A DNA stretch of 64,000 bases. It comes from Streptomyces sp. NBC_01451. Its GTDB lineage: Bacteria; Actinomycetota; Actinomycetes; Streptomycetales; Streptomycetaceae. Positions 16,152 to 27,784 of the stretch are shown here, piece by piece. Made by a program: the position numbers and the translations under genes. The notes beneath the pieces are model-generated. The model saw only the letters and a program-made list of their open reading frames with translations. It made no database searches and was not told where the DNA came from. Location: positions 1,240,001 to 1,304,000 of the forward strand of contig NZ_CP109479.1 in assembly GCF_036227485.1 (NCBI RefSeq). The letters run 5' to 3'. Position 1 is the stretch's first letter, and every line of letters starts with the position of its first letter.

Positions 16152-18070
16152 TCCTGTTTCTCCTCGGACTTGCCGTTGGACTTCCCCGGGGACAGCACTT
16201 CCTTGGCGGCCAGCCCGGCGCTGATCCGTCCGGCGATCTCGACGGGTGTGAGACCGATGTCGGCGAGCAGCTCGCCGCGCTTGGCGTGCGCGAGGAACTG
16301 CTCCGGGATCCCGAACCGCCTTACGGGTACGTCGACTTCGGCGTCGCCGAGTGCCAGCGCCACCGCGGCTCCGACCCCGGACGCGCGGCTGTTGTCCTCG
16401 ACGACGGCCACCATGCGGTGCTCGGCGGCCAGCCCGGGCAGCGCGGGATCGACGGGCTTGACCCAACGGGGGTCCACGACCGTGCAGTTGATGCCGCGCG
16501 CCTCCAGCAGCTCGGCGGCCTGAAGGCACACCGGAGCCATCACGCCGACGGCCACCAGCAGCACGTCGGCGGCTTCCTCGGACCGGTGCAGCACATGCAT
16601 CCCGCCCACATGACCGACCGCCCCGATCGCCGGCCCCACCGACTCCTTGGGGAACCGGACCAGAGTGGGCGCGTCGTCGACGGCCACCGCCTCCCGCAGC
16701 TGGGCGCGGAGTTGGTCGGCGTCGCGTGGTGCGGCGATCCTCAGGCCGGGGACGACCTGGAGGATGGACATGTCCCACATCCCGTTGTGCGACGCCCCGT
16801 CGACTCCCGTGACACCCGCGCGGTCCAGCACGAACGTCACCCCGCACCGGTGCAGCGCGACGTCCATCAGCAACTGGTCGAAGGCACGGTTGAGGAAGGT
16901 GGCGTACACGGCGACGACGGGATGCAGCCCGCCGGTGGCCAGCCCGGCCGCCGACACCGCCGCGTGCTGCTCGGCGATCCCGACGTCCCACACCCGGTCG
17001 GGGAAGCGTTCGGCGAACTTGCCGAGGCCCACGGGATGCAGCATGGCCGCGGTGATCGCGACGACGTCGTCCCGCTCCTCACCGATCCTCACGATCTCGT
17101 CGCCGAACACCGAGGTCCAGGAAGGCCCGTTGGCGGGCGCGAGCGGCTCGCAGGTGAGCGGGTCCATCACACCGACGGTGTGGAAGTGGTCCTCCTCGTG
17201 CGAGCGCGCGGGCTCGTAGCCGCGGCCCTTCTCCGTCAGACAGTGGACGAGCACGGGCCCGTGGAAGCGCTTCGCGCGCCGCAGCGCGGACTCCACCGCC
17301 CCGATGTCGTGCCCGTCGATCGGGCCGACGTACTTCAGCCCCAGGTCCTCGAACATGCCCTGCGGGTTGAACGCGTCCTTGAACCCCTTCTTGGCGCCGT
17401 GCAGCGACTCGTAGAGGGTGTTGCCGATGAGGGGGGTGCGCAGCAGTACGTCCTTGCCCCAGGCCAGCACCTGCTCGTAGCTGTCCGTCGTGCGCAGGGT
17501 CGCGAGGTGGTTGGCGAGGCCGCCGATGGTGGGTGAGTAGGAGCGTTCGTTGTCGTTGACGACGATGATCAGGGGCCGGTCCTTGGCCGCCGCGATGTTG
17601 TTGAGGGCCTCCCAGGCCATCCCGCCGGTGAGCGCGCCGTCACCGATGACCGCGACGACGTGCCCCTTCTCACCCTGCACCTGGCGGGCCTTCGCGAGCC
17701 CGTCGGCCCAGCCGAGCGCGGTGGACGCGTGGCTGTTCTCGATGACGTCGTGCTCCGACTCCTCCCGCGAGGGATAGCCGGACAGGCCGCCCTTGCCGCG
17801 CAGCTTGGAGAAGTCCTGACGCCCTGTCAGGAGTTTGTGCACATAGCTCTGATGGCCGGTGTCCCACAGGATGCGGTCGACCGGTGACTCGAAGACCCGG
17901 TGGAGCGCGACGGTGAGTTCCACCACGCCCAGATTGGGTCCGAGATGGCCGCCGGTCCTGGCGACCGCGTGCACCAGGAACTCCCGTATCTCGTCGGACA
18001 GTTCACCGAGTTCCGCCTCGGACAGCGCCTTCAGGTCGCGTGGTCCCCGGATGTTCTCCAGAATCGTCAC
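16148..18070 (-). CDS. dxs: 1-deoxy-D-xylulose-5-phosphate synthase
   Basis: The 640-residue enzyme has the normal length. It joins pyruvate and glyceraldehyde 3-phosphate to DXP, the first step of the MEP isoprenoid pathway. The TPP-binding motif [15 protein letters not shown]...VVNDN lies near residues 150-180, the central pyrimidine-binding domain carries GIAEQHAAV (about 370) and the C-terminal transketolase domain carries [14 protein letters not shown]. The gene lies within the hopanoid operon, 42 bp after ispG, and its stop overlaps the start of the aminotransferase. A dedicated copy here should raise precursor supply for C30 synthesis; whether a second dxs exists elsewhere in the genome cannot be seen. 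Confidence 0.96.
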   Translation of the reverse strand: MTILENIRGPRDLKALSEAELGELSDEIREFLVHAVARTGGHLGPNLGVVELTVALHRVFESPVDRILWDTGHQSYVHKLLTGRQDFSKLRGKGGLSGYPSREESEHDVIENSHASTALGWADGLAKARQVQGEKGHVVAVIGDGALTGGMAWEALNNIAAAKDRPLIIVVNDNERSYSPTIGGLANHLATLRTTDSYEQVLAWGKDVLLRTPLIGNTLYESLHGAKKGFKDAFNPQGMFEDLGLKYVGPIDGHDIGAVESALRRAKRFHGPVLVHCLTEKGRGYEPARSHEEDHFHTVGVMDPLTCEPLAPANGPSWTSVFGDEIVRIGEERDDVVAITAAMLHPVGLGKFAERFPDRVWDVGIAEQHAAVSAAGLATGGLHPVVAVYATFLNRAFDQLLMDVALHRCGVTFVLDRAGVTGVDGASHNGMWDMSILQVVPGLRIAAPRDADQLRAQLREAVAVDDAPTLVRFPKESVGPAIGAVGHVGGMHVLHRSEEAADVLLVAVGVMAPVCLQAAELLEARGINCTVVDPRWVKPVDPALPGLAAEHRMVAVVEDNSRASGVGAAVALALGDAEVDVPVRRFGIPEQFLAHAKRGELLADIGLTPVEIAGRISAGLAAKEVLSPGKSNGKSEEKQE

Positions 18071-18112
18071 GCTCGGGCCCCCTCTTCTTCCGTACTCGTC
18101 AGCCCGTGCTGT

Positions 18113-19270
<1,158 letters not shown>

Positions 19271-19274
19271 GACG

Positions 19275-20297
19275 TCACTCCCGGTTTCCGGCGACGGTCT
19301 CGCGCATGGCCCGCAGGGACTCCTTCAAGGACCCCATGGTGGCCATGACGGCCGTCGGCTCGTAGCCGCAGTGCGCCATGCAGTTGGCACACCGGTCGTC
19401 CTTGCCCCGGCCGTAGGAGTCCCAGTCGGTCTTCTCGATGAGGTCCTTGTACGTGGTCACGTACCCGTCGCTCATCAGATAGCAGGGCTTCTGCCAGCCG
19501 AACAGCGAGTAGTTCGGGATCGCCCACGCCGTGCACGGGAAGTCGACCTTGCCCTCCAGGAAGTCCAGGAAGAGCGGGGAGTGGTTGAGCCGCCAGCGCC
19601 GCCGGTTGCCGCCCCCGAATGCCTTCTTGAACAGCTCACGGGTCTGCTCGACACCGAGGAAGTGCTCCTGGTCGGGGGCCTTCTCGTAGGCGTAGGCGGG
19701 CGAGATCATCATCTCGTCGACCTGGAGGTCGTCGTTGAGGAAGTTGAGCACCTCGATGATGGTCTGCGGGGTGTCGGTGTTGAAGAAGGTCGAGTTGGTG
19801 GTGACCCGGAAACCGCGCTTCTTGGCCTCCTTGATGGCGGCCACCGCCTCGTCGAACACCCCCTCCTTCGCGACGGACTGGTCGTGCCGCTCACGCAGGC
19901 CGTCGATGTGCACGGCGAACGCGAAGTACGGCGAGGGTGTGAACTTGTCCATCTTCTTGCGCAGCAGCATGGCGTTGGTGCAGAGGAAGACGTACTTCTT
20001 CCTCGCCACCAACTGCCGCACGATCTCGTCGATATGAGGGTGCATCAGGGGCTCGCCGCCCGCGATGGACACCATCGGGGCCCCGGATTCGAGGACCGCC
20101 CCGACGGCCTGGGCGACCGGCATGCGCTGCTTGAGCACCCCGGCCGGGTGCTGGATCTTGCCGCAGCCCTCGCACGCCAGGTTGCAGGCGTAGAGCGGTT
20201 CGAGTTCGACGATCAGCGGGAACTTGTCCCGCTTGCGGATTTTCTGTTCGGCCAAATACGTAGCGATCTTGATGGTCTGGCGGAGCGGCATGGCCAT
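19275..20297 (-). CDS. hpnH: adenosyl-hopene transferase HpnH (radical SAM)
   Basis: The start at ATG 20297 is chosen because AGGAGGTGAG precedes it at the right distance; the product has 340 residues, normal for HpnH. The radical-SAM cluster motif CNLACEGC (Cys38, Cys42, Cys45) and the SAM-binding VSIAGGEPL are present. A C-terminal Cys-rich segment ([12 protein letters not shown]) marks the HpnH branch. The enzyme adds a 5'-deoxyadenosyl radical to diploptene to give adenosylhopane, the first step of side-chain extension. It lies 5 nt after hpnG and 4 nt before ispG, in one transcript. Confidence 0.95.
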   Translation of the reverse strand: MAMPLRQTIKIATYLAEQKIRKRDKFPLIVELEPLYACNLACEGCGKIQHPAGVLKQRMPVAQAVGAVLESGAPMVSIAGGEPLMHPHIDEIVRQLVARKKYVFLCTNAMLLRKKMDKFTPSPYFAFAVHIDGLRERHDQSVAKEGVFDEAVAAIKEAKKRGFRVTTNSTFFNTDTPQTIIEVLNFLNDDLQVDEMMISPAYAYEKAPDQEHFLGVEQTRELFKKAFGGGNRRRWRLNHSPLFLDFLEGKVDFPCTAWAIPNYSLFGWQKPCYLMSDGYVTTYKDLIEKTDWDSYGRGKDDRCANCMAHCGYEPTAVMATMGSLKESLRAMRETVAGNRE

Positions 20298-20302
20298 CTG
20301 AC

Positions 20303-20938
20303 TCACCTCCTGGGGAGCAGCAAGGAACGGTGCCATTCGACAAAAGCAGGAAGGACCGAACGAAGAACGCGGAAAGCCGATATTCCACCGCGAAGCGTGC
20401 CGATCCGGACGAGTTCATGTTCTGGAGCGTCCACGACCACCCGTACGGCCGCAACGGGGCGCACGCCCGTGCGCCCGGCGCTGTGGAGCGTGGCCGCCGA
20501 CTCCATGTCGACCGCGATTGCGCCGGTCGCGAGCAGATCCGGCCGTTCGTGACCGCGCACGACGTGATCGGAGCCGGTGAGGGGGCCGGTGTGGATGGTG
20601 CGCCCGGGCACGGCACGCGCCAGTTCCTTGACCAGCAGTTCGGTGCCCACGCACCGGGTGGCGCCATGCGGGCCCCGGGTCTCCTCGGCGACCACCAGGT
20701 CACCGGGGTGCATACCAGGGGCGAGTCCCGCGCAGAAGCCGGTGGCCAGCACCGCGGCGTCGCGCAGCGCCGGATCGGCGAGGGCCCGGGTGACGGCCGC
20801 CTCGGCGGCCTCGGGCCCCATTCCCGTACGCAGCACGGTGACGGGCCCGGAGCCGCGTCCGCCCCGGCGCAGGGCGAGCCGTTCGATGCCGAGCGCGCAG
20901 GCGATCAGCAGCGGGGCCGACTCGGGCTGCCTGTCCAT
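20303..20938 (-). CDS. hpnG: hopanoid nucleoside phosphorylase HpnG
   Basis: The 211-residue protein belongs to the purine nucleoside phosphorylase/MTAN superfamily. It starts MDRQPESAPLLIACALGIER, has TGMGPEAAEAAV as the phosphate/ribose-binding stretch, ATGFCAGLAPGMHPGDLVVAE and the ribose-contacting IAVDMESAA. HpnG cleaves adenine from adenosylhopane to give ribosyl- or formyl-hopane. Its ATG overlaps the last base of the shc stop (TGATG), and hpnH follows after 5 nt, so the two side-chain enzymes are made together. At 211 residues it is near the usual length. Confidence 0.92.
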   Translation of the reverse strand: MDRQPESAPLLIACALGIERLALRRGGRGSGPVTVLRTGMGPEAAEAAVTRALADPALRDAAVLATGFCAGLAPGMHPGDLVVAEETRGPHGATRCVGTELLVKELARAVPGRTIHTGPLTGSDHVVRGHERPDLLATGAIAVDMESAATLHSAGRTGVRPVAAVRVVVDAPEHELVRIGTLRGGISAFRVLRSVLPAFVEWHRSLLLPRR

Positions 20939-22935
20939 CAGCCCCCCTTGGCCTCGGCGAAGGGCTCGCCGTTGACGTACCGGCCGAGCGCGGTGAGCGG
21001 GAAGACCTGGCGGTAGAGGTGGTAGTTGATCGAGAAGTCCCACGGGAAGCCGGTGCCGGTGAAGTACGGCTCGTCCCAGGAGCCGTCCGGCATTTGGGTC
21101 GCCGCGAGCCACTCGACTCCGCGTTCGACGGCCTTGGAGTCGCGCTCCCCGGCGGCCAGCAGGGCGAGCAGCGCCCAGGCCGTCTGGGAGGCGGTCGAGG
21201 CGCCCCGTCCGCTCCAGTTCGCGCTGTCGTCGTAGGAGCGCAGGTCCTCGCCCCAGCCGCCGTCGTCGTTCTGGACCTTCTCCAGCCAGCCCACCGCACG
21301 CCGGATAGCCGGGTGCGCGGCGGGCAGCCCTGCGGCGGTCAGCGCGGGCACCACCGAGCCGGTGCCGTAGACGTAGTTGACGCCCCAGCGGCCGAACCAG
21401 GCACCGCCCGGCTCCTGTTCGGCGAGCAGCCACTCGATGCCGCGCCGGGTGCGCGGATCGTGGGACATGCCCTCGACGGCGAGCATCTCCACCACATGCG
21501 CGGTGACGTCGGCGGACGGCGGGTCGATGACCTCCCCGAAGTCGCAGAACGGCAGCTTGTTGGGGAGCGTGCTGGTGTTGTCGACGTCGAAGGCGCCCCA
21601 GGCGCCGTTCTTCGACTGCATCCCCAGGTTCCAGCGAACCCCGCGCCCGATGGCCTTCTCGACCCGGTCCGGGTCGTGGTGCCGGACGCGGCGCAGCGCG
21701 AGGACGACCTCGGCGGTGTCGTCGATGTCGGGGTAGTTGTCGTTGTGGAACTCGAACGCCCAGCCCCCGGGCGGCAGTTCGGGTCTGCGTACCGACCAGT
21801 CGCCGGGCCTGACCACCTGCTCTCCCAGCATCCAGTCGGCGGCCTTGACCAGTTGGGGATGGTCGGCGGGCAGCCCCGCGTCGGCGAGGGCGATGACGGC
21901 GAGGCAGGTGTCCCACACCGGCGACTGGCAGGCCTCGATCATCCGGGCCCCGTCCTCGCGCCACACCGTGAAGCGGTCCAGGGACTCCAGCCCGGCCCGC
22001 ATGACGGGGTGTTCGAGGTCGTAGCCGAGCAGGTGCAGGGCGATCACCGAGTAGACGGCGGGCGGCTGGATGCCTCCCCAGCAGCCGTCGTTCTCCTGGC
22101 GCTCGATGATCCAGCGGGCGGCGGCGTTCATGGCCGCCTTCCGCAGCCGGCGCACCGCCACCTTGCGGTAGCCGTGCAGGACCCTGTCGAGACGCTGGAA
22201 GGCGCCGTCCCAACTGGCGAGCGGGGCGAAGGACTTGCCCGGGTTCGGCAGGTCGGGGTCGATGTGCAGCTCGTCGAGCGGAAAGGGCGCCGGGCGGACC
22301 GGGCGCTTCGCGCTGACGATGGTGAGCGGCACGATGGTCTGCCGGGCCCAGCAGCCGAAGTCGTAGATGTTGAGCGGCATCCACTTCGGGAAGTAGATGA
22401 GTTCCGGCGGGAGTTCGGGGAGGTCGTCCCACTTCCACCAGCCGAACAGGGCCAGCCAGATCCGGGTGAAGACCCGGGCGGCGGCGATGCCTCCCCGGTC
22501 ACGGATCCAGGCGGACGCCTTCGCCATGTGCGGCGCTTCGGGCGCGTCCCCGGCCAGCCGCAGGGCGACGTACGCCTCGACGGTGGCGGAGAGGTCGGCG
22601 GGTCCGCCGAAGAACGTGGCCCAGGTGCCGTCGTCGCGCTGCTCGCCGCGGATGAACAACGCGGCTGCCTGGGTGGTCTGTTCGTCACGGATGCCCAGGA
22701 ACTGACGGAGCAGCAGGTCCTCGGCGTCCATCGTGACGTTGGTCTCCAGGTCGCCCTTCCACCAGCCCTGGGCGTCCTGCCGCGCGAGCAGGGAATCCGT
22801 GGCGTGCCTCATGGCCCGCTCGGCGGCATCCTGAACCCCTGCCGCCACTGGGGTGTTGGTGTCGGTTTCGGTGTCGCTGGCCGAGGCAGCGCGAGGCGGG
22901 AGTGCCCCGGTGCTTCCGTCGGTCGTCGCTGTCAT
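20938..22935 (-). CDS. shc: squalene-hopene cyclase
   Basis: The 665-residue class II triterpene cyclase converts squalene to hopene/hopanol at the membrane. The protonating DxDD motif is present as DIDD (residues 403-406), and several QW repeats are visible (for example QDAQGWWKGDLE near the N-terminus, QNDDGGWGED and QMPDGSWDEPYF near the C-terminus). The N-terminal about 40 residues are a variable Thr/Ala-rich leader. It follows the prenyl synthase after 111 bp and overlaps hpnG by one base. Hopanoids are made in Streptomyces aerial hyphae and spores, so developmental control of the whole operon is expected. Confidence 0.96.
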   Translation of the reverse strand: MTATTDGSTGALPPRAASASDTETDTNTPVAAGVQDAAERAMRHATDSLLARQDAQGWWKGDLETNVTMDAEDLLLRQFLGIRDEQTTQAAALFIRGEQRDDGTWATFFGGPADLSATVEAYVALRLAGDAPEAPHMAKASAWIRDRGGIAAARVFTRIWLALFGWWKWDDLPELPPELIYFPKWMPLNIYDFGCWARQTIVPLTIVSAKRPVRPAPFPLDELHIDPDLPNPGKSFAPLASWDGAFQRLDRVLHGYRKVAVRRLRKAAMNAAARWIIERQENDGCWGGIQPPAVYSVIALHLLGYDLEHPVMRAGLESLDRFTVWREDGARMIEACQSPVWDTCLAVIALADAGLPADHPQLVKAADWMLGEQVVRPGDWSVRRPELPPGGWAFEFHNDNYPDIDDTAEVVLALRRVRHHDPDRVEKAIGRGVRWNLGMQSKNGAWGAFDVDNTSTLPNKLPFCDFGEVIDPPSADVTAHVVEMLAVEGMSHDPRTRRGIEWLLAEQEPGGAWFGRWGVNYVYGTGSVVPALTAAGLPAAHPAIRRAVGWLEKVQNDDGGWGEDLRSYDDSANWSGRGASTASQTAWALLALLAAGERDSKAVERGVEWLAATQMPDGSWDEPYFTGTGFPWDFSINYHLYRQVFPLTALGRYVNGEPFAEAKGG

Positions 22936-23046
22936 GGCTTCCCCTTCGTGCAGTGGATGTCTCTGCTGTGGGTCCGCCGTCGGCCGGTGCGCCGCTCAAC
23001 GCGGCGCCGGCCGGCGACTACGCGAGGCTTATTCGACCGATAGTGA

Positions 23047-24177
23047 TCATCTCTTTCGTACGACGACGAAGTCGGCGAGCGCCGTGAACTGCGCGCGCAC
23101 CCGGTCGGGCATGTCGATGGTGCTCAGTGCGTCGACAGCGACGGTGTGCTGTCGGCGCGCCTCCTCGGCGGTCCATTCCCGGCCGCCCGCCTGTTCGATC
23201 AGGGCGGCGCGGGTGGCGAACTCCTCCTCGGAGAAGTTCTCGAAGTCGCTGCTCTTCGCGTCGGCGGCGAGGAGTTCACCGAGTTGTTCGGCGGCCGGGC
23301 CGCTCGCCGCGAGGGCGGCGACGACGGGCAGGGACTTCTTGCGCTGGCGCAGATCGCTCCAGGTCTGCTTGCCGGTGGCCTCCGGGTCGCCCCAGATGCC
23401 GAGGAGGTCGTCGACGGCCTGGAAGGCCAGGCCCAGGTGGTAGCCGTACTTCTCCAGGGTGTCGGCGGTGCGGTCGTCCGCGCCGCCGAGGACCGCGCCG
23501 ATGGAGCTGGCGCAGGCGAGCAGGGCGCCGGTCTTGTTGCCCTCCATCTCCAGGCACTCCTCGACGCTGACGCGGTCGCGGTGCTCGTAGGAGATGTCCT
23601 GTGCCTGGCCGTCGATGAGGGCGCGGGTCGCGGTGGTGAGTCGGCGGGTGGCGCGGCCTGCCTCGACGGTGCCGAGTTCCAGGAGGACCTCGTTGGCCAG
23701 CGCGAACAGGGCGTCGCCGACCAGGATGGCCTGGGCGGGGCCGTGCACCTTCCAGACGGTGTCGCGGTGGCGGCGCTGTTCGTCGCCGTCCATCAGGTCG
23801 TCGTGCAGCAGCGAGAAGTTGTGCACCAGCTCGACGGCGACCGCGCCGGGGATGCCGACCTCGGGCTCGGCGCCGGTCACCTCGGCGGACAGCACGGCGA
23901 GCGCGGGGCGCACGGCCTTGCCGCCGTCGCCGTCGGCGGGCCTGCCCTGGGCGTCGATCCAGCCGAAGTGGTAGGCGGAGACGGTGTCCATGGGCGCCGC
24001 GAGACGGTCGATCGCCGCCCGCAGTACCGGGGTGGCCAGGGTCCGGCCGCGCTCCAGGAGCGCGGTCACGTCCACCGCGTCGGCGACTTTCGGGGCCGGG
24101 GGCACAGTGGGCACAGTCTCTCCTCTTGTTGCGGTGCTGGGGGTGCGAGGACCTGCCGCGTGCTGATGATCGAGCAT
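23047..24177 (-). CDS. trans-prenyl diphosphate synthase, probably farnesyl type
   Basis: The 376-residue protein starts at ATG 24177, overlapping the hpnE stop (TGATG). The first Asp-rich motif DDLMD (126-130) and second motif DDLLGIWGD place it with FPP/GGPP synthases. The residue five before the first motif is Phe121 (HNFSLLHDD), which usually restricts chain length to C15. In a hopanoid operon the expected product is farnesyl diphosphate for HpnD/HpnC. A 45-residue Thr/Pro-rich N-terminal extension precedes the helical core. GGPP as product cannot be excluded without assay. Confidence 0.9.
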   Translation of the reverse strand: MLDHQHAAGPRTPSTATRGETVPTVPPAPKVADAVDVTALLERGRTLATPVLRAAIDRLAAPMDTVSAYHFGWIDAQGRPADGDGGKAVRPALAVLSAEVTGAEPEVGIPGAVAVELVHNFSLLHDDLMDGDEQRRHRDTVWKVHGPAQAILVGDALFALANEVLLELGTVEAGRATRRLTTATRALIDGQAQDISYEHRDRVSVEECLEMEGNKTGALLACASSIGAVLGGADDRTADTLEKYGYHLGLAFQAVDDLLGIWGDPEATGKQTWSDLRQRKKSLPVVAALAASGPAAEQLGELLAADAKSSDFENFSEEEFATRAALIEQAGGREWTAEEARRQHTVAVDALSTIDMPDRVRAQFTALADFVVVRKR

Positions 24178-25595
24178 CAGGCCGCCTCCTCCACGTCGAA
24201 GAGGTGGTGGCGGGGTCGGCCCAGGGCGCCCAGCGCGGCACCGGCCGCGCCGACTCCGCTGCGGACCGCACTCTCCATGGTCGCGGGCCACCCGGTGGCG
24301 GTCCACGAACCGGCCAGGTACAGGCCGGGGATTCTGGTACGGGCGCCGGGTCGCAGCCGTCCGACGCCGGGGGTGGGGGCGAACGTCGCTGTCCGCTCCC
24401 GGGTGACGAAGAAATCCCGTACTGCGGCGCCCCGCGCGCGGGGCAGCAGCCGCTCCAGCTCCGGCAGATACCGTTCGCGCAGCGCCGCCACGGGTTCGTC
24501 GATCTCGTCGTGCGCGGCCGACTGCGACAGCGCCAGGTACTGGCCTCCGCCGCCGAGCCCTGATGCCTCGGTCCGGTCGAAGACCCACTGCACCGGGCTG
24601 CCGAGCGCCGCGAGGAACGGCGTGCTCAGCACCTTCCGGTCGTACACCACATGGACGTTGAGGATGGGTGCGGTGCCGATCTCCAGCAGCCGTTCGGGGG
24701 CGTCGAGCGCGCCCTCCGGCAGGAGGTCGTGCGCCTCGCGCTGGGGCACGGCGAGCACGACGGTGTCCGCGTCGAACGTCTCGCCGGGAACCTCGACGCT
24801 CCAGCGGCCGTTCTCGTTGTGTCGGACGGAGGTGACGCGTGTACGGACTTCGGTGCGCACGCCCGCGGAGTCGAGCGCCTTGCGGGCCAGAGTGTCGTGC
24901 AGTTCGCCCAGCGGGACGCGCGCCCAGCCGATGTCGGCCGCGCCCGGGTCGGACAGCAGACCGGTCTTGAACACCATCGCGGCGAGCCCCAGGGAAGAGT
25001 CCCCGGCCACCGCGTTGAGGGTGGCGACCCCCACCAGGTCCCACAGTGCCTCGACGGCACGCTCGGACTGACCGTGCGCGGCCAGCCAGCTGCCGAAGTC
25101 CTGCGCGTCCAGCGCCGGGTCGGCGAGGTCCAGCGCCTTGAGCGCGAGCGCGGCACGTCCCACTCTGGCGCGCTCCAAGAGCGAGAGGTGCGGATACGTG
25201 GCCAGGCTGCGCCCGAGATGCAGCGGAACAGGCAGCGCGTCGCGCCGGAGTCTGCCCAGGCGCCGCCCGGCCCGCTTCGCCACGTCGACGACGGGTACGT
25301 CGAGACGAGCCTGCACCGGAGCGAGCGCGGCGCCGTCGACGCGGTCGAGGAACCAGCGGTAGGCGGTGCAGCAACGCAGGTACACGTGCTGGCCGTTGTC
25401 GACGGTGAGTCCGTCGCGCCGGAAGGAGAAGGCGAGCCCGCCGAGGCGCGGCCGGCCTTCGAGCAGCGTGACGCGGACACCGGCGTCGGCGAGCGAGAGC
25501 GCAGCGGTGATCCCGGCCAGCCCGCCGCCGACCACCACGGCGCACTTCTCACCGCGGTGGCCCGGACGTACCCCGGGTTGCGTGCCCTCGCTCAT
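24177..25595 (-). CDS. hpnE: hydroxysqualene dehydroxylase HpnE
   Basis: The start at ATG 25595 is favoured by a purine-rich site (GGGGGGAG) in front; a GTG 21 bases upstream is possible. The 472-residue FAD-dependent amine-oxidase/phytoene-desaturase-like protein has a dinucleotide-binding VVVGGGLAGITAALSLADAG and a C-terminal GLYLAGSWTATGWPATMESA. HpnE reduces hydroxysqualene to squalene, completing the HpnCDE route from FPP without squalene synthase. It lies 136 bp after hpnD and overlaps the prenyl synthase by one base. Confidence 0.93.
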   Translation of the reverse strand: MSEGTQPGVRPGHRGEKCAVVVGGGLAGITAALSLADAGVRVTLLEGRPRLGGLAFSFRRDGLTVDNGQHVYLRCCTAYRWFLDRVDGAALAPVQARLDVPVVDVAKRAGRRLGRLRRDALPVPLHLGRSLATYPHLSLLERARVGRAALALKALDLADPALDAQDFGSWLAAHGQSERAVEALWDLVGVATLNAVAGDSSLGLAAMVFKTGLLSDPGAADIGWARVPLGELHDTLARKALDSAGVRTEVRTRVTSVRHNENGRWSVEVPGETFDADTVVLAVPQREAHDLLPEGALDAPERLLEIGTAPILNVHVVYDRKVLSTPFLAALGSPVQWVFDRTEASGLGGGGQYLALSQSAAHDEIDEPVAALRERYLPELERLLPRARGAAVRDFFVTRERTATFAPTPGVGRLRPGARTRIPGLYLAGSWTATGWPATMESAVRSGVGAAGAALGALGRPRHHLFDVEEAA

Positions 25596-25731
25596 CGCAC
25601 ACTCCCCCCTGTGCACCCGCCGCGCCGGACGAACGCCGGACGGCAGGCCGTTGAAGTCAGGGACGCCGTCCGTGACCGGAGGGTTGCGTGCCGTTTCGAC
25701 GTAGGCACCTCACCTTGCACCGAATTGTCCA

Positions 25732-26682
25732 TCAGGCACGCCTCCTGACGGTCTGCCGCGAGACATGCCGGGCGTCCAGACCGGACAGACCGCGCACCGC
25801 GACGTACGCCTTCTCGCGTCCGGGCAGTGAGACCCGGCCGCGCAGGACGGCCTCCGGCTCGCGCTCGATGCGGTCGAGGAGCCGTCGGTAGATGCCGGCC
25901 ATGGCGGCGACACAGGCGCCGCTGCGCCGGTCGAGCATGGGCAGCAGCCGGTAGCCCTCGGCGAACAGGGCGCGGGCGCGCCGCACTTCGAAGTGGACGA
26001 GGCCCGCGAAATCGGAGCCCTCCGGCGGGGTCGGCCCATTGAACCCGGCCGAGCAGCCGAACTTGGCGAGGTCGTCGGCGGGCAGATAGGTCCGCCCGCT
26101 GTCGGCGTCCTCACGGACGTCCCGCAGGATGTTGGTGAGCTGGAGCGCGAGCCCCAGCGTGTCGGCGTACTCGGAGGCGCGTTCCGAACCGCGCGCGCCC
26201 CGCTCGGTACCGAACACGCCCAGCGAGAGCCGCCCGATGGCTCCGGCCACACAGCGGCAGTAGACCTTCAGGTCGTCCCAGGTCTCGTACGTCTCACCGC
26301 GGACGTCCATCACGACGCCGTCGATGAGCTCGTCGAGGCCGCCGAGCGGGATCGGGAAGTGGGTTCCCGCGTGGCTGAGGGCGACCGCGACCGGGTCGGT
26401 GTCGTCCTCGTCGACCGCGCCCTCGCGCACCCGGGTGAGCAGCGTTCTGGTGTCCTCCAGCCGCGCCGCCTTGACCTCGGGTGCCAGCGTGCCGTCACCG
26501 ATGTCGTCGACACGCCGCGAGAACGCGTACAGGGCGGACATCGCGCGCCTCTTCGGCGTCGGCAGCAGTCTGATGCCGTACGCGAAGTTGCGGGCCTGCT
26601 GCCCGGTGACGGACTCGCAGTAGCTGTACGCGGCGAGTACCGGTGCGGACACGTGTGGTTCCGACTCCACGCTCCGGATCAC
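25732..26682 (-). CDS. hpnD: presqualene diphosphate synthase HpnD
   Basis: The 316-residue squalene/phytoene-synthase-family enzyme starts at GTG 26682, which overlaps the hpnC stop as GTGA, a strong sign of coupling. Two Asp-rich motifs bind Mg-diphosphate: SRRVDDIGDG and LTNILRDVREDADSGRTYLP. HpnD condenses two FPP to presqualene diphosphate; HpnC then makes hydroxysqualene. The two paralogs in tandem are diagnostic of the three-enzyme squalene route. Confidence 0.94.
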   Translation of the reverse strand: MIRSVESEPHVSAPVLAAYSYCESVTGQQARNFAYGIRLLPTPKRRAMSALYAFSRRVDDIGDGTLAPEVKAARLEDTRTLLTRVREGAVDEDDTDPVAVALSHAGTHFPIPLGGLDELIDGVVMDVRGETYETWDDLKVYCRCVAGAIGRLSLGVFGTERGARGSERASEYADTLGLALQLTNILRDVREDADSGRTYLPADDLAKFGCSAGFNGPTPPEGSDFAGLVHFEVRRARALFAEGYRLLPMLDRRSGACVAAMAGIYRRLLDRIEREPEAVLRGRVSLPGREKAYVAVRGLSGLDARHVSRQTVRRRA

Positions 26683-27581
26683 CCCCTTCCTCGCAGGGTT
26701 GTGCCCACCTCGCGCAGCAACTGGATCCTGCCGGGCTTGGGCGGGCCGGGAAGTACGTCGTGTTCGGCGGCGGCGATCGCTCGGACCGCCGCCTTTCCCC
26801 CCGCCACGAAACCCGCGAGCAGCAGCTTCAGCCTGCCGTGGACGCTACCCACGAGGGGGGTGCCTTCATTCAGCAGATTCCGGGCACGTTCCGCTTCGTA
26901 TGCGATCAGCGCGCGTACCGACGCGCCCGCGGTGGGGGCGGCGAGATCCGTCTCCTGGACATGAAAGCGCTTCATGTCCTGAGCGGGCAGATAGATCCGG
27001 TCGCGGCCGAGGTCCTCGGCGACGTCCTGGAGGTGCTCGACGATCTGGAGGGCCGTGCACACGGCGTCGGAGCGGCGGATCCGCTCGGGTGTCGCGGTGC
27101 CGGTGACGGCGAGGACGAGTCGGCCGACGGGGTTGGCGGACAGCTCGCAGTAGGCGAGGAGGTCGTCGTACGTCTCGTACCGCTTGACCAGCTGGTCCTG
27201 GCGGTTGGCGGCGATCAGGCCGAGGAACGGCTCGGGGGTGAGCGACCGGCGGCGGACGGTCGGGCGGAGCCGGCGCAGCAGGGGGTGGTGCGGGGTACCG
27301 TCGAAGACCCGGCGCAGGTCGGTCTCGAAGGCGTCGAGGAGGACGAGCCGGTCGTCGGCATCTTCGGGGGCGACGCCCAGCAGGCGGGCGTCGGCGCCGC
27401 CGGGGGCCAGGTCGCCGTCACCGATGTCGTCGACGAGGCGGGCGAAGCCGTAGACGGCCATGAGGTCGGTGCGCCAGGCCCTGGGGAGGAAGAACGGCGC
27501 CACGGGGAAGTTCTCGTCCGCGGCCTTGTCGAGCGTGCCGCGCTCCGGATCGTGGGCGCGCGCGTGGCCGGTTGCCGTCAC
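26679..27581 (-). CDS. hpnC: hydroxysqualene synthase HpnC
   Basis: This is the first gene of the hopanoid operon. GTG 27581 (VTATGHARAHD, 300 residues) is chosen over an in-frame GTG 30 bases upstream by comparison with remembered homologs; neither has a good ribosome site. The family motifs are ARLVDDIGDG and EHLQDVAEDLGRDRIYLP. The enzyme rearranges presqualene diphosphate to hydroxysqualene. The region 27582-27962 upstream contains a palindrome (27785-27796) and a strong terminator belonging to the preceding operon, so the operon promoter should lie in 27600-27890. Confidence 0.92.
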   Translation of the reverse strand: MTATGHARAHDPERGTLDKAADENFPVAPFFLPRAWRTDLMAVYGFARLVDDIGDGDLAPGGADARLLGVAPEDADDRLVLLDAFETDLRRVFDGTPHHPLLRRLRPTVRRRSLTPEPFLGLIAANRQDQLVKRYETYDDLLAYCELSANPVGRLVLAVTGTATPERIRRSDAVCTALQIVEHLQDVAEDLGRDRIYLPAQDMKRFHVQETDLAAPTAGASVRALIAYEAERARNLLNEGTPLVGSVHGRLKLLLAGFVAGGKAAVRAIAAAEHDVLPGPPKPGRIQLLREVGTTLRGRG

Positions 27582-27784
27582 AGGTGACTGCCCGGGGCGG
27601 GGACGGCACACGCTGTGGGGAGCTGGGGAGTTTCCGTAGCCATCGCCGTCACATCTCCCGTTCTACACTGCGGACCCAATGGGCACTATTTCGGACACGC
27701 CGCCCAGCCGTCCACGCGGCGGTCCGATGTCGGGTGTCGCGTGTTATCGCCCTACTTGCCGCGATTCAGCACTGGTACAGCTTA

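Noticed and set aside
21019..23043. 674-codon plus-strand frame opposite squalene-hopene cyclase
   Set aside because: Antisense shadow of a well supported gene, no family features.
23146..25071. 641-codon plus-strand frame opposite the prenyl synthase and hpnE
   Set aside because: Antisense shadow spanning two genes with strong motifs on the other strand.
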